Source: Bathynomus jamesi
Taxonomy: Eukaryota > Arthropoda > Malacostraca > Isopoda > Cirolanidae
DNA: 64,000 bases
Assembly (NCBI GenBank): GCA_023014485.1
Contig: JAJOZX010003304.1
Coordinates: 42,501 to 106,500 of the forward strand
Reading direction: 5' to 3'
Positions 11,880-22,930 of the stretch are shown here, one piece after another; within the stretch, counting starts at the first letter, position 1, and every line of letters starts with the position of its first letter. A program made the translations under genes and the position numbers. Under the pieces are notes generated by a model that did not search any database, was not told the origin of the DNA, and worked only from the letters and a program-made list of their open reading frames with translations.

Positions 11880-13040
11880 CCTAATTTTGCTTGTTATTCC
11901 ACTGTCTTTCATTTTATGTGTCATTATTCGATGATTACACTTGTCGAATGCCTTGCCAAAGGGTGTCAAAATTAATTAAATCATAATTGGCACTGGTTTA
12001 GAGCCCATCAGTGATATTGTCATATTATGTTTCCTAAGTCGTGACAGCCCTGAAATTGCTGATCAAAATCCATGTTGGTTTTTATATTACGTTTTTCTTG
12101 TGCTGTTATTATTTGATGGGACTATTTACCCTCCTTCGCAACATCTGAAGTCATATGACAGGGGGAACTTACAGCTTTACGTGGGATCCGAACCCTCCAT
12201 AATCTGGACGCGGATGACGGTTCGCCACCCAACTACAACCCAAACCCACTGTAGCTTAACTTAGCTTATCGACGGGAAGTGGCCACATTGGCCACGACGT
12301 AACCAGTTTATTTTATAGGTTTTACTCGAGATAAGGAACAACGTTCGCCCTCGTCAGAATATTGGTTAGTTTTTACTGTTTCCAGAGGTCTCCATAACCA
12401 ACGCACGAGCATTTCATTCTTACGTATTTAAGTTCTGTTTCCATTAACACGCAGATGAATATGGTTACGTGGTATTAAGGCACATATAAATTAAAATGGG
12501 TGTATATTCTCTCCTTGCGGTTCGTCTTTAAAGAATTGCGATTAAACATTATTTTTATCCGTTTTGGGGGGAATCTAAATTCAGATTCATATACTGAGGT
12601 CTTAACATTTCCTATATCTTTTATATCATCGGTTAATATATTTATTTCTTTCCAATAAGGGTCCAACAGCCATTTGCTTCTGTCTTCATTTTCGCGAACC
12701 TATTAAACCTTACATTTCTTTCAAGGTTGATGATCACTTTTAGAATATTTTCCCCATCTCTTCCTACGTATTTTTTCAAGTAGATGCTGCGTGCTCGGTC
12801 AATACTTTTACAGTTTTATAGCGATACTTTTACGATATTATTCTCTTTGTAACCATTAAATTTTGAATATAGCATCTTTCTCTTGCGGAACATTGATCGA
12901 TTTACTCTCCAAATTTTCTTTTTCTTGTTTCTTCTTCTTTCCGGAACATATTTTCACAATTTCTAACATCTCTTCCGTTGTTTTATCTTTAAAAAAGATT
13001 TCCAGTCTATTGCTGTCACGCTTGATTTAATGCCTTCTCA
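11880..13040. other. No gene apart from a SINE fragment
   Basis: AT-rich sequence around the SINE-C fragment at 12120-12240. The 63-codon minus-strand frame at 12475-12666 has no recognisable domain. Confidence 0.5.
12120..12240 (-). mobile_element. SINE-C fragment (tRNA-like)
   Basis: Minus-strand reading gives a B-box-like GGTTCGGATCCCACG followed by TAAAGCTGTAAGTTCCCC and CTTCAGATGTTGCGAAGGAG. A second copy lies at 47649-47737. The B box and the following ACGT-AAA-CTGTA resemble the second unit of SINE-A, so the families may be related. Confidence 0.5.
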
Positions 13041-13049
13041 ATTTGTGAC

Positions 13050-13136
13050 ATGTGTGTGTATATATATATATATACACATGTGTGCGTGTGTGTACACATG
13101 TGTGTGTGTGTGTGTGTGTGCATATATATATATATA

Positions 13137-13175
<39 letters not shown>
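13050..13175. repeat. Compound GT/AT microsatellite
   Basis: Alternating GT and AT blocks. Overlapping short frames encode only repeat peptides. Confidence 0.95.
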
Positions 13176-13690
13176 TCCTTTGTCATCATTATCATACATT
13201 ATACTTCACTGCAAGCAAAAATTAATAATTAAAAGATAAAATACTTAAATACAGAATTCTAATATATTTCTATATACAGTATATTAATTTTTATTTCCAT
13301 ATCTAGATACCTGATATTTCCTCCTTAAATTTCCCCTCTCTCTTCTTCGATTCCCCTCTCTTATATACCCTTGGAGCCTTCAGCCTTCCAGCATTTCTAC
13401 TATTTCCAGTTTCCAATCTTATTGAGAAGAGAGTGAGGGTAAGACGAGAGTCGTAGAAAGAGGGGAAAGAAGGGTGCCATTCTGTCCGTGTGAGGCCTCC
13501 TTGTTAAGGAAAATTCAAGATTTCGGAGCTCGAATAGATATCTATGAGGACGGACGAAACTGGTGAGTTGTGACCCTTCCTTCTGGCACTAAGTAATCGA
13601 TGGCACTCTTATTTATCAGGGATGGAATGAGTCTTTTTATATGAAGTTAAATATGTTGGAAGTTTTTTGCCCTCGAGGGAACATTCGTTT
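13176..13690. other. No gene recognised
   Basis: Partly C/T-rich, with no recognisable element or exon. Confidence 0.5.
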
Positions 13691-13699
13691 ACACATCTT

Positions 13700-13817
13700 A
13701 TATACGAACAAATATATATTTATATATAAAATATATATATATTTATATAATATAAAATATATATATTTATATATATATAAAATATATATATATATATTAT
13801 ATATATATATATATATA
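13700..13817. repeat. AT-rich microsatellite
   Basis: TATA repeats with ATTT and AAA interruptions. Confidence 0.9.
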
Positions 13818-13969
13818 AGTTCATTTTTCTTTGTTTTTGATCTTCTTTGATAGAGGAGGGTAGTGGAAAGGGGTCGGGTTGTCCTATTTTGTGAAAGAGA
13901 AAATTTTGAGAAATGGCAGTCGTTCAGTGCAAAATATCTTTCTTTTAACAGGCAAAAGTTCTTACATGG

Positions 13970-16068
13970 TGGGTGGACTTTGTTGGCCTCCGGGATAGCG
14001 TAGGTGAGATGGGGGTAGAGGTCGGCTGCGATGTTGAGGGAGTGTGGAGTGCATTCCGGGACCAGTTGTCTGCTGCCATACCTTCAAAACCGGTAACCCC
14101 TGCTTCAACGCAGCCTAAGTGGTTCAGTCGGGACATCGCTTCGGCTATCCGAAAGAGGAAAACTGCGTATAGGATGGCGAAGACCAATCGTTCCCACGAG
14201 AACACCGAGATGTATGTCCGCCTGTGCAGGGAAGTGAAGGCGAAGGTTAGGCTAGCCAAACGTAACGAAGAACTCCGGGTGGCAACCCTCTGCAAGGCGA
14301 ACCCTATGGAATTCTTCAGTTATGTTAATAGAAAGTCCATTAGAAGCATGATAGGCCCGTTGAAGAACCCCAGCGGCGCGCTGCGGACCTCCGACGCGGA
14401 CATCGCTAATGTGCTGAATGAGTACTTTACGGGAGTGTTCACCAGGGAGTACACCCGCGTCATCCCTGAGCCAGGCGTCAGCACGACGGTGCTCGCCTGG
14501 ATAGTGTTCGGTGTACCACGACAGTTGTTGCCGATAGAATAGACAAACTGAACGCGTTTAAGGCTCCTGGGCCGGACCAGTTCCTCCCCAGAGTCTTGCG
14601 GGAAGTGCGCAACCAGGTGGCTCCCCACTTGGCTACAGTCTTCAACAAATCATTGGAGACGGGCCAGGTGCCAAGTGCCTAGTGACTGGAGGGAAGCCAA
14701 TGTGACCCCTATCTTTAAGAAAGGGGATCACGAAAGTCCAGGGAACTATCGTCCTATTAGTCTCACTTCGGTCGTAGGTAAATTATTGGAAGGGATAATA
14801 GCGGATAGGATCGTTGACCATTTGGATTCCAACAAGCTGCTTGGGGACTCCCAACATGGGTTTTGGCGGCATAGGTCGTGTCTCACCAACCTGCTCGAGT
14901 TTTTCCACGTCATGCGGAGTGAATACGATAAGAGTAGAGTGATTGATATACTTTATCTCGACTTTCAAAAAGCCTTTAATAAGGTACCTCACCGCCGGCT
15001 AATGGCCAAGTTCCGCGCGCTGGGTATCGATGGGGAAGTAGGTAGCTGGATTGAAAACTGGCTGAAGAATAGGCAGCAGAGAGTTGTAATTAAAGGGGTT
15101 ACCTCGGGTTGGGCCTCGGTCACTAGCGGGATTCCTCAGGGTTCCGTTTTGGGGCCACTATTGCTTATCATTTACATAAATGATATTGACGCCGGCATCG
15201 TCAGTAGGATCGCCAAATTCGCTGATGAGACAAAGCTTGGGGCCAATGTTGGGACGGCCGAAGCGATCGAGCAACTGCGTGCGGACCTACGTAGGATAGG
15301 AGAGTGGTCCGAAAAGTGGCAGATGCCGTTTAACTTGGGTAAATGCAAGGTCATGCACATTGGCTACGCCAATCCCAAGTCGGACTATTCCATGTTGAGA
15401 AGTAATATCGAGGCCACTGATTTGGAAAAGGACTTGGGTGTGCTAATTAGCAGCGACCTTAAGTTTATCAAACAGTGCGCAGAGGTGGAAAAGAAAGCCC
15501 AGAAGCTGTTGGGTTTATATCATGAGGCAATTTCGATTTCGGAACAAGGAGATCGTGCTCGCTCTGTACAATTCCCTGGTTTGGTTGTGCCTGGAGTACG
15601 CTGTGCAGTTCTGGTCGCCCACCCTCAGGAAAGATATTGAGAGGCTGGAGCGAGTCCAGGCGAGGGCCACAAAGTTAATCCCTTCGCTAGGCATATGGGC
15701 TACAATCGACGCTTACACGCCCTGAATTTGCTTTCGCTGGAAACTCGGAGGCTGCGCGGTCCAACTCATCGAGGTTTTAAAGTTCTTACACGGGTTCAAC
15801 GCTGTCGATTTTAGAAACATGTTTAGTTTAAATGATAACTCAACTCGCAACAATGGTTGGAAGTTGGATTTGAAACGGTTTAGCACTAGTGTGTGTGGGA
15901 ATTACTTTACGTATAAGATCTGTGACACGTGGAACAGGCTACCTTCAGAAGTTGTGGATCAGTTCAAGTAAAGGTTAGACCGAATCTTGCACACTATTTG
16001 AGGGTGTAGGAATTTTTCCCTGGCACCCGTTGCCATTGGTACCTCCTCGGTACCATTGGTACCTCCTC
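13970..16068 (+). pseudogene. LINE-1 copy 1: CR1-like reverse transcriptase, broken
   Basis: A non-LTR retrotransposon copy truncated at the 5' end after the endonuclease. The main open frame (14675-15640) starts with the reverse transcriptase finger DWREANVTPIFKKGDHESPG, followed by NYRPISLTSVVGKLLE, the polymerase motif LYLDFQKAFNKVPH, GIPQGSVLGPLL and a catalytic box reading FADE. Family members have FADD, and copy 2 at 40526 keeps FADD, so this copy probably lost a catalytic aspartate. A CAAGTGCC-like 7-base insertion near 14670 and frameshifts near 14480 and 15530 break the frame. The C-terminal block RLERVQARATKLIPS follows in another frame. At the 3' end GGTACCTCCTCGGTA is duplicated in tandem. 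Confidence 0.85.
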
Positions 16069-16550
16069 GGTAATGTAAATAATGTAACTAATCTAACCTA
16101 GCCTAACTTAACAAAATCTAATACAACCTTCATTACATACTTTCTTCATAATATTTAATGATATTTTAGTAAATAATTCTGAATTCATGACGACACGATT
16201 AACGTTGGCACACGCTCTTTTCTGCCCGGATAAGCACAAATATGTATCGTAAAATTTGTTGCAAAATCATAGTAACCAACGCCCACACACCCACACACAC
16301 CCACACACACCCACACACACACAAATGACGACCAATTTAACGTAAAGAAAGACATTTTTCCATCGTGGGAGATCGAAAGAAAGCATTATTTATCGAATTC
16401 ATTTCATCATTTTGGTTCGCGTTACTTTTCCTTTTGTCTTCAGAGACTTTTTTCACCATTTTTTCTTCTTTTGCTGAAACGGTCTATCTTTGCATTTATC
16501 TTTCGAATTCTAGTATTCGGGACTCAGTGATATATAGCGACGACTATATA

Positions 16551-16854
16551 CAGGGTGTCCCATAAGTCCACTCTCGTAGGGAAATTTATTTTAAATTAAA
16601 TTTACAAGAGTAATACATTTGAACTAAAAAAAATATTCAAACTGATGTCTTGTTTTGGGACAAAACTCCGCCTTTTCTCCAGGAGTGTAACTAGCTTCCA
16701 TATTAGCCATTGCGTGTTATTCTACCTGCAACAAAAAAAAACAAGGTCCCAAAACAAGACATAAATTTTAACATTTGTTTTAGTTCAAATGTATTATTCT
16801 TGTAAATTTAATTTAAAGTAAATTTTCCTATGAGACAACTTATGGGACACCCTG
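16551..16854. mobile_element. Palindromic mariner-type MITE
   Basis: Starts CAGGGTGTCCCATAAGTC and ends in the complement (ACTTATGGGACACCCTG), flanked by TA on both sides. The arms continue through TTTAAATTAAATTTACAAG and TTTGAACTAAA with their complements. No coding sequence. Confidence 0.85.
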
Positions 16855-16969
16855 TATATATAGATATAGATTTTTTCCCCAGTGCCGTTTTTCGCTCTTT
16901 AATTTTGAGGGTTCATATTGTACGCAATACGATAGTCATGCTTACAAAGTATCAATGTATAATGATAGT

Positions 16970-17080
16970 ACCTGGCATCTCCAAAACTGTGGATCTTTAT
17001 TTCAACTCTTTTTCTCTTTCTATGGAGGGGGCGTTTTAACGGGCGTTCGCCCTTGGCCCCTCCTTTCTAAATAAAAATTA
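16970..17080 (+). mobile_element. LINE-4 3' terminal fragment
   Basis: Reads GISKTVDLYFNSFSLSMEG, parallel to GISKTLDFYF at 11690, and carries the same G-rich hairpin GGGCGTTCGCCC. Only the last 110 bases or so of the element are present. Confidence 0.6.
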
Positions 17081-17118
17081 GGGTAGAGCCTGCCTCCACG
17101 GACTCCAATATATATATA

Positions 17119-17815
17119 CAGGGTGTTTCACAACCGGTCTGCCATAATTTGGGGGGGGGGGGTGATATCAAGTAAAACGGTTAATACATCATTGGTGCTA
17201 TTTCCAACCGTTGCGGAGCTACGGACGTTTTAAGGTACACAGAAAAAATAAACGAGAGTATTAATTTGATGCATTTATTGCTACATTTTATGAGAGACAT
17301 CTTATAAATGTTCAAAATGTCCGCCTCGGTTTTCAATGCACAGCAGCCTTGCTCGTTCCAAACAAGAGTCCACTGCCCATTGTATCATTTCGGGATGTTC
17401 TCGTATGTCGAGGTCGATGTGACCAAGAAAGAAGATAGTGAAGAAGAGAAACTGGAACAGACGAAGAAATGGGAAAGAAATAGTAAGCAGCGGCATCCAT
17501 AATCCGACGCGAGAGTTCCTCTCTCGTTTGTACTTTGGTCCTGTAGAACATCTCTTTTATAAGACCCCATAAAAAGAAATCTAACGGGGTTAAGTCCGGA
17601 GATCTCGTGGGGGGGGGGCACGATATTGGACCATATTTATAAGTTGTATCTCATAAAATGTAGCAATAAATACATCGGATTAATACTCCCGTTTATGTTT
17701 TTCCGTAGCTCCGCAACGGTTGGAAATAGCACCTATGTTGCATTAACTTTTTTACTCTATATCACTCCCCCCCCCCCCCCCCCCAAAGTATGGCAGACCG
17801 GTTGTGAAACACCCC
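17119..17815 (-). mobile_element. Internally deleted mariner-type element
   Basis: Terminal inverted repeats start CAGGGTGTTTCACAACCGG on the left and their complement lies at the right (the last bases mutated to CCCCG). The arms run inward through CTATTTCCAACCGTTGCGGA. On the minus strand the C-terminus of an IS630/mariner-type transposase can be pieced out in two frames: a decayed SPDLTPLDFFLWG-like stretch near 17600, FYRTKVQTREELSRRIM, and ERARLLCIENRGGHFEHL ending near 17310. The N-terminal and catalytic core are deleted. The C and G homopolymers next to both ends (about 17150 and 17766-17784) differ in length. Confidence 0.75.
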
Positions 17816-17837
17816 GTGTGTGTGTGCGTATATATAA

Positions 17838-18147
17838 TATTGGTAAGAAAAGAAAGGACCAACACTTCAACAATCATATTTATTCTTGCAGATTTTTTGG
17901 GAAGACCCCAATTCTCATCATCATTCACTAAGTTTATTCATTTTTCATTATAATAATAATAATGAACAATAAAACAGAATTCATAATCTTGGAATCTTTA
18001 TATACAATACGAAAAACATTCATTATTGTATTCATTTAATCTCATTATAATAAAAAAAAGTATAATTTTAATGACGTAAATGGCGGTGTCCCAAAATACT
18101 GTATGATGATGAAGATTGCCACAGCGTTGGTCCTTTTTCCTTATTAG
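17838..18147. repeat. Diverged foldback
   Basis: TAAGAAAAGAAAGGACCAAC on the left pairs with GTTGGTCCTTTTTCCTTATTA on the right. GATGATGA motifs occur in each arm, as in the hammerhead-like foldbacks, but no GAAA core is clear. The inside is AT-rich. Confidence 0.45.
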
Positions 18148-18199
18148 GTGACGGCTCCTTACGAACAAACCTTCTTCAAATATATATATATATAATTTT

Positions 18200-18300
18200 T
18201 TTTTTCAGAATTACTCCACCAGCATTCGAACCCACCACATCTTTAGTAAAAGGTGATGGTGTTACTGAAGTGATAGTGGGTTCAAATCCTGGTAGGGTAA
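18200..18300. repeat. Inverted pair of tRNA-like fragments
   Basis: AGCATTCGAACCCACCAC and GTGGGTTCAAATCCTGGT are B-box-like sequences facing each other about 50 bases apart, both joined to AGAATTAC/GTAATTCT. They look like two halves of a SINE palindrome, not functional tRNA genes. Confidence 0.45.
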
Positions 18301-18358
18301 TTCTGTATAATACAAAATTGCTCGCGTTTATGCATGATATTCCATATATATATATATT

Positions 18359-21046
18359 CAGTGACGTGGAGTGAATTTTCATGTTGGTCGTGCTATAGTG
18401 TAATACTTTCATGTGGAATTTCATTCTACTCATGTTAGTGAATTTATGGCCTACCTATATATACCTTTCATGTTTACAACACAATAGCGTTTAAAAATAT
18501 AAAATTCTAAATAAAAAATATTAACATACCTCATTTATATGTAAATTCGATTCTACGTTCCTTTTTGACAAATTCGTTAATGACACTTTCATAAAAATCT
18601 TTTGAGCTTCGTAACCTGTGAAGCAAATTCTTCTCTATTGACATCAGAGCTAAACCTGACCTTCGCATTTCCCCAGTTGTATTTCTCTGAAAAGTTTTGA
18701 TTCTTTTCACTGCAGAAAATGTTCTTTCAACAGTTGCAGTCGTAGAAGGAATTGTCACACTTAGATTACAGAGTTTGAACAATTCTGGCATAGCATCAAC
18801 AAGCTGATTGGTATAGATGTATTGCATCAACTCTACCACACTCTTTTTAGAAAACTCTTCCAAGGAGTATGCAACGGTTAATTCATTTTGAAGGCGAATA
18901 ATGTCAAAATAATTGCCGTACGTTACTCTTAGAGATTTTAAAGCATCCTCAGGAAAATTCTTGGAATATTCTTTAAATTTGCTACTAATTAATAGCTCCA
19001 GGAATACCAATTCTTCTAATGATGAAAATCGTACTTTTAATTGATGCACTGTTGTCTCTATGATTTTATAGTATAATATTTTATAGTGCTCCTGTGGCTC
19101 GACAGAATTTTCTTTTCTGAATCTCTTACTTGGCCTAGTTGTATCGATATTGCCTTCTATTATTTTATAAAATCTTGGAAAGTCTTCTCGTTTATTCTCA
19201 AGCAACTTTGTAGTCTTTTTTATTTCATTTGCACAATACATAATGTCCAGGTATTTTGCTTGAAGAATGTTAAATAAGACATCAGTGAAGGAAAATATTT
19301 CACTAAACACTTCCGAGAGAAACACGAAATCAGGGTCATTAAATTTGTACTTGAATCCGACAGTAGAGTCAATGGTTGCCTCGTCCCACTTTTCAGGATT
19401 TTCAGTTATGTCTTCAAAAAAGCTAATTAATGGAGCGCGATTTTCCTTCGCAGTATGAACTAGGCGGGATGAGTAATTCCACCTAGTTGGTGCAGCTTTA
19501 GGAAATCTTTTCTTAACAATATTGTCAAGAGCATTAGTTCTTTTAGGTGATTTGGAAAAAAAACTACCTAACCCATTCAGAGTTGAAAAAAATATTTTAC
19601 ACTCTTTTATAGTTCCGCAAGCTTTTGAAAGAACTAAATTTAATACATGTGCACAACGATGAACAAAGACTGCGGATGGATATTTTTTCCTAACTCTAGA
19701 CTGCAATCCATTCAAATTGCCCGCCATTGCTGCAGCACCGTCATAAGTTTGAGCAATCACCTTATTTTCGCATTTTACATTTTCAATGCACTGAAAAACA
19801 TGGTCAGCTAAGGTACTTGCCAAACGGTCTGCACTCACATCTGTAAAACCAATAAATCGTTCTACGACATCGTTATCGTTGGTAACGTACCGCAAAACGG
19901 TCGAAAGTTGAGAATAATTCGACGTATCAGAAGTCTCATTTAAAAGGATCGCAACGAACTTAGCCTCGTTAATTTCAGTTTGTATTTCATTCAACATAAT
20001 CGTTTTAATTGCATCTATCAAGTCATTCTGAATCCTGTTTGATAGTCCAGAAAAAACTGTCGCTGAAGTTAAATGATTTGCCAATCTTTCATCATAATGA
20101 CTGATTAAGTTTACAAGTTCCACATAATTTCCACGATTTTTGGAAGCATCAGATTCAGTATGACTACGAAAGGACAATTCCTGGCAACCTAAAAATATAA
20201 CTACGTCTATAAGCCTTCGCAGAATATCTCTGTTTTTGCTAACCTTATCGTTATGTTGTTGTATATGAAGTCTTTTTTGCTCATCCAATTTCAGGTCTAT
20301 GCGTACATTACCGAACAATTTCAGATCGATCCACGATTTTATGTGTCTTTGAGATCGTTCGTGTTTTTGCAAGCCAGTGTGTAAATTATTTAAGTCACTA
20401 TATCCCTTTTCATTCCAAACATTCTTTTCTGAAGAAAATAGCAAGCATGGCCAGCAGAATAGCTTGCCTAATTTTGCACTTCCAGTCAGCCATGTTTTTT
20501 TCTCGTAAAGGCTATTCTGAAAATGGCGGACAAAATGTTTGCCTTCGGTACGTAAATTAGGTAGATTTGGCGTAGGCCTACCGTTTTTCACTATCGTTTT
20601 TTTCTCTTCAAATTCTCTCTTCGAAAAACTATTGTTCAAAAGTTCTGCAACAATACACGCTTCACCAGCCATTATGGGTTATGCAATCGTATGTATTATA
20701 ACATTCTTGTCTGCACGATCGAAGCGCACCTACCTGCACGAAAGCATTTAGAAAACTGAAGCAAAAGCTGTACGATCTCAGCATGACTTTGACACTATTT
20801 TAGCGCATATGCCACGTCTGCGTGCGGTCGGTAGAACTGCTGTTTTTGTTATTCTATGACCGCGAGTCATGCTATAACTTTTTAGCTTTTTTTAAATTTA
20901 TGAGGGAAATTTTAGCTTTCAGGAAATTAACTACGTAGACTTTTGTATATTTCTTACTTTGACATTTTATTTCGCTATAAAAACATGAATGGCTTGGCTT
21001 AAGTGGTCATGCAGTGCATGACTTGCATGCCTGGAATGCATGCCAC

Positions 21047-21048
<2 letters not shown>
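18359..21048 (-). mobile_element. Full-size hAT transposon
   Basis: Left end CAGTGACGTGGAGTGA and right end (complement) CAGTGGCATGCATTCC form short imperfect terminal repeats of the CAGTG type used by many hAT elements. The 2,690-bp length and single uninterrupted transposase frame fit an autonomous-type hAT. Both flanks are AT microsatellite, so an 8-bp duplication cannot be read reliably. Its ends resemble those of the hAT at 43221-46051 in the first seven or eight bases. Confidence 0.8.
18531..20672 (-). CDS. hAT-family transposase, ZMYM1-like, 713 aa
   Basis: An unbroken frame for a DNA transposase that would cut and paste its element in the nucleus. Residues about 40-115 form a TTF-type zinc finger region with FCWPCLLF (C73, C76) and KHERSQRH. 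A DUF4371-like core follows. The site where hAT proteins have the first catalytic aspartate reads LLNETSD, with Asn245 in place of Asp. The second site YDGAAAMAG (Asp311) and the VHRCAHVLNL motif (338-347) are present. The conserved tryptophan is in TRW (398), and the glutamate in VERTFSAVKRIK (Glu649) lies in the C-terminal dimerisation domain, residues about 610-700. The ATG at 20672 is the first in frame and gives the usual N-terminus. There are no stops or frameshifts, but D245N may make it inactive. The family is clear. Activity is unproven. Confidence 0.9.
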   Translation of the reverse strand: MAGEACIVAELLNNSFSKREFEEKKTIVKNGRPTPNLPNLRTEGKHFVRHFQNSLYEKKTWLTGSAKLGKLFCWPCLLFSSEKNVWNEKGYSDLNNLHTGLQKHERSQRHIKSWIDLKLFGNVRIDLKLDEQKRLHIQQHNDKVSKNRDILRRLIDVVIFLGCQELSFRSHTESDASKNRGNYVELVNLISHYDERLANHLTSATVFSGLSNRIQNDLIDAIKTIMLNEIQTEINEAKFVAILLNETSDTSNYSQLSTVLRYVTNDNDVVERFIGFTDVSADRLASTLADHVFQCIENVKCENKVIAQTYDGAAAMAGNLNGLQSRVRKKYPSAVFVHRCAHVLNLVLSKACGTIKECKIFFSTLNGLGSFFSKSPKRTNALDNIVKKRFPKAAPTRWNYSSRLVHTAKENRAPLISFFEDITENPEKWDEATIDSTVGFKYKFNDPDFVFLSEVFSEIFSFTDVLFNILQAKYLDIMYCANEIKKTTKLLENKREDFPRFYKIIEGNIDTTRPSKRFRKENSVEPQEHYKILYYKIIETTVHQLKVRFSSLEELVFLELLISSKFKEYSKNFPEDALKSLRVTYGNYFDIIRLQNELTVAYSLEEFSKKSVVELMQYIYTNQLVDAMPELFKLCNLSVTIPSTTATVERTFSAVKRIKTFQRNTTGEMRRSGLALMSIEKNLLHRLRSSKDFYESVINEFVKKERRIEFTYK

Positions 21049-21049
<1 letters not shown>

Positions 21050-21111
<62 letters not shown>
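21050..21111. repeat. (AT)n microsatellite
   Basis: More than 30 AT units between the hAT element and the next mariner-type element. Confidence 0.95.
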
Positions 21112-21117
<6 letters not shown>

Positions 21118-21119
<2 letters not shown>

Positions 21120-21806
21120 GCGTGTCCCAGAAGTCTTGGAGGGGTTTTATTTGGCTATAACCTTTTTCTTTTTTGATTAATTTATTTATTTTTATTTTTC
21201 AATTAAAGTACCTTTGCTGCGATTAATGAAAATGGAATCCTGGACAGTGCAACAAAGAGTGGCTATTGTGGAACTTTATTTGACAAACAACAACTCCATC
21301 GTTGCCGCTCAGAGCTTTTCGATTAAAATTCAACACACGTTCTGCTCCTGATCGAGCTACTCGACATACGCCGCTAAATTTTGTATGGGAAAGGGTCAGG
21401 GAGACGAACCACGGACTGGGCGTCCTCGGACAAGCCGAAGTCCAACTCGGGTTGAGAAGGTTCGTGAAAGCGTTGAGGAAAATCCACATCAGTCCGACGA
21501 CGCAGCCAGGAATTAAACATTTCAAGAAGTTCCTTACATCGAATTTTAAGAGAGGATATCAATCTTTACCCGTACAAAATTCAAATTGCTCAAGAAATTC
21601 AACCACAAGATCATCAGAGTCGGATAACGTACGCTAATGCGATTTTAGATTTACGCAATGAAAATGAAGATTTTCACCAGATATTAAATTTGTAATTAAA
21701 ATCGCAATAAATATATTTTAAAGTGTTACAAACCTTTTTCTATTTGATCCCCAAACAAAAACGTTATAGCCAAATAAAGCCCCTCCAAGACTTCTGGGAC
21801 ACCCTT
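21118..21806 (+). mobile_element. Deleted and decayed mariner-type element
   Basis: Ends CAGCGTGTCCCAGAAGTCTT and the complement AAGACTTCTGGGACACCCT, flanked by TA, with arms extending through CTCCAAGACTTC and TTTGGCTATAACC. On the plus strand the start of an IS630-type transposase is readable: MESWTVQQRVAIVELYLTNN near 21231, then in shifted frames AFRLKFNTRSAPDRAT, RPRTSRSPTRVEKVRESV and EENPHQSD. These match a helix-turn-helix DNA-binding N-terminus. The DDE catalytic domain is absent, so this is a non-autonomous remnant. The same end sequence is used by the MITE at 5813. Confidence 0.75.
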
Positions 21807-21815
21807 TATCTATAT

Positions 21816-22150
21816 TTATATATATATACAGGATAGCAAAATTATAATACCGTCGTTTTCTTTTCATCTTTGTAGAGAAAATACAGGGGAAACTTTTGAA
21901 ATGAAGGAAAAATACTCACCACAACTTGATCTTGAAGTTGAATGTATTCAGACAGTTTTAAAAGAACTTCTGGCATATTTTCTAAACAGAGGACGGTGTC
22001 TGGGAATACGGGAACAGGAAATTGAAGTAAAGACTTTGAGGAACCGAAATTTGTGCGAGTTTTTCTCCGCAAATGTTATTTGGGAATCCCTTTTGATCGG
22101 TGGGGGGTGTCTCCAATAGGGTTTCTTTTTTTATACATATTTTTAGGTTT
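21816..22150. other. Unassigned sequence
   Basis: Contains a 72-codon plus-strand frame (21901-22119) and overlapping minus-strand frames. I recognise no domain, and the sequence is not clearly repetitive. Confidence 0.4.
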
Positions 22151-22170
22151 GTCGTGTATATATATATATA

Positions 22171-22290
22171 TATATAATATATGATGAAAAAAACACGAAA
22201 GAAAGGAAACACAGAATGGTGTTCAAGCGCTTTCGTCTAATGACATCCTCAGGATGTTTCCTTTCCTTCGTGGTTTTTTCATCATCAAAT
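22171..22290. mobile_element. Foldback with hammerhead-like motif
   Basis: GATGAAAAAAACACGAAAG at the left pairs with CTTCGTGGTTTTTTCATC at the right, followed by GGAAAC and GTTTCC. Inside, on the minus strand, CTGAGGA (22246-22252) is followed by T, a GTC-ATTA-GAC hairpin and GAAA (22231-22234). Same order as at 8085. Confidence 0.55.
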
Positions 22291-22320
22291 ATTTTTCACG
22301 TGTTACTTTCGTGAAATAAT

Positions 22321-22324
<4 letters not shown>

Positions 22325-22384
<60 letters not shown>
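22325..22384. repeat. (AT)n microsatellite
   Basis: About 60 bases of AT repeat directly left of a hAT-like element. Confidence 0.95.
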
Positions 22385-22386
<2 letters not shown>

Positions 22387-22387
<1 letters not shown>

Positions 22388-22930
22388 AGTGATGTATTGG
22401 ATGTCAGATTTCAAACATCCGCGGATGTGGATGTTCAGGCATAAATTTGTCAGCTTCATGATATGATAATTATTTAAATTCACACTTGATTTATTAATTG
22501 ACTTTCGATTTTTGGTCATTTATAAATATTAGTCGATAATATTAGATATTATTTTATAATTTTAATTTTTTTACATTTTTTTTTTTGACAAGTTTTCGCC
22601 ACACAACTGTGTGTTACCAGGATGCGGGACGGGGACCCAACTCGTCTTGCATCCCACCAACCACTTTCCCCAACCACCACCCTTTGGAAAGTAGTGTGCT
22701 TATGACATTATGTATTGTAGCATGAACAATTAATTATACAAATACACAACAAACATTGTCAGTTACATTAAAGATCAAATGAAGGCTACACAAACAGCCT
22801 CATTCAGTGTATTTGAATCGAATAAGGGGCAAATTGTGCTTCAAAAATAGCAATTTAGTAAATAGTACACATCCGCAACATCCGCATCCCGCCGATGTTG
22901 AATTTTATGCGGATGCGACATGCATCACTA
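22387..22930. mobile_element. Non-autonomous hAT-like element
   Basis: Begins TAGTGATGTATTGGATGTC and ends GACATGCATCACTA, a terminal inverted repeat of the TAGTGATG type known from hAT elements. Subterminal regions carry several GCGGATG and CATCCGC motifs, which could be transposase-binding repeats. 544 bp, with no transposase coding. Confidence 0.65.

Noticed and set aside
13945..14295. Minus-strand frames opposite LINE-1 (also 40913-41329 and 41307-41702)
   Set aside because: They are shadows of the LINE coding strand and have no independent similarity.
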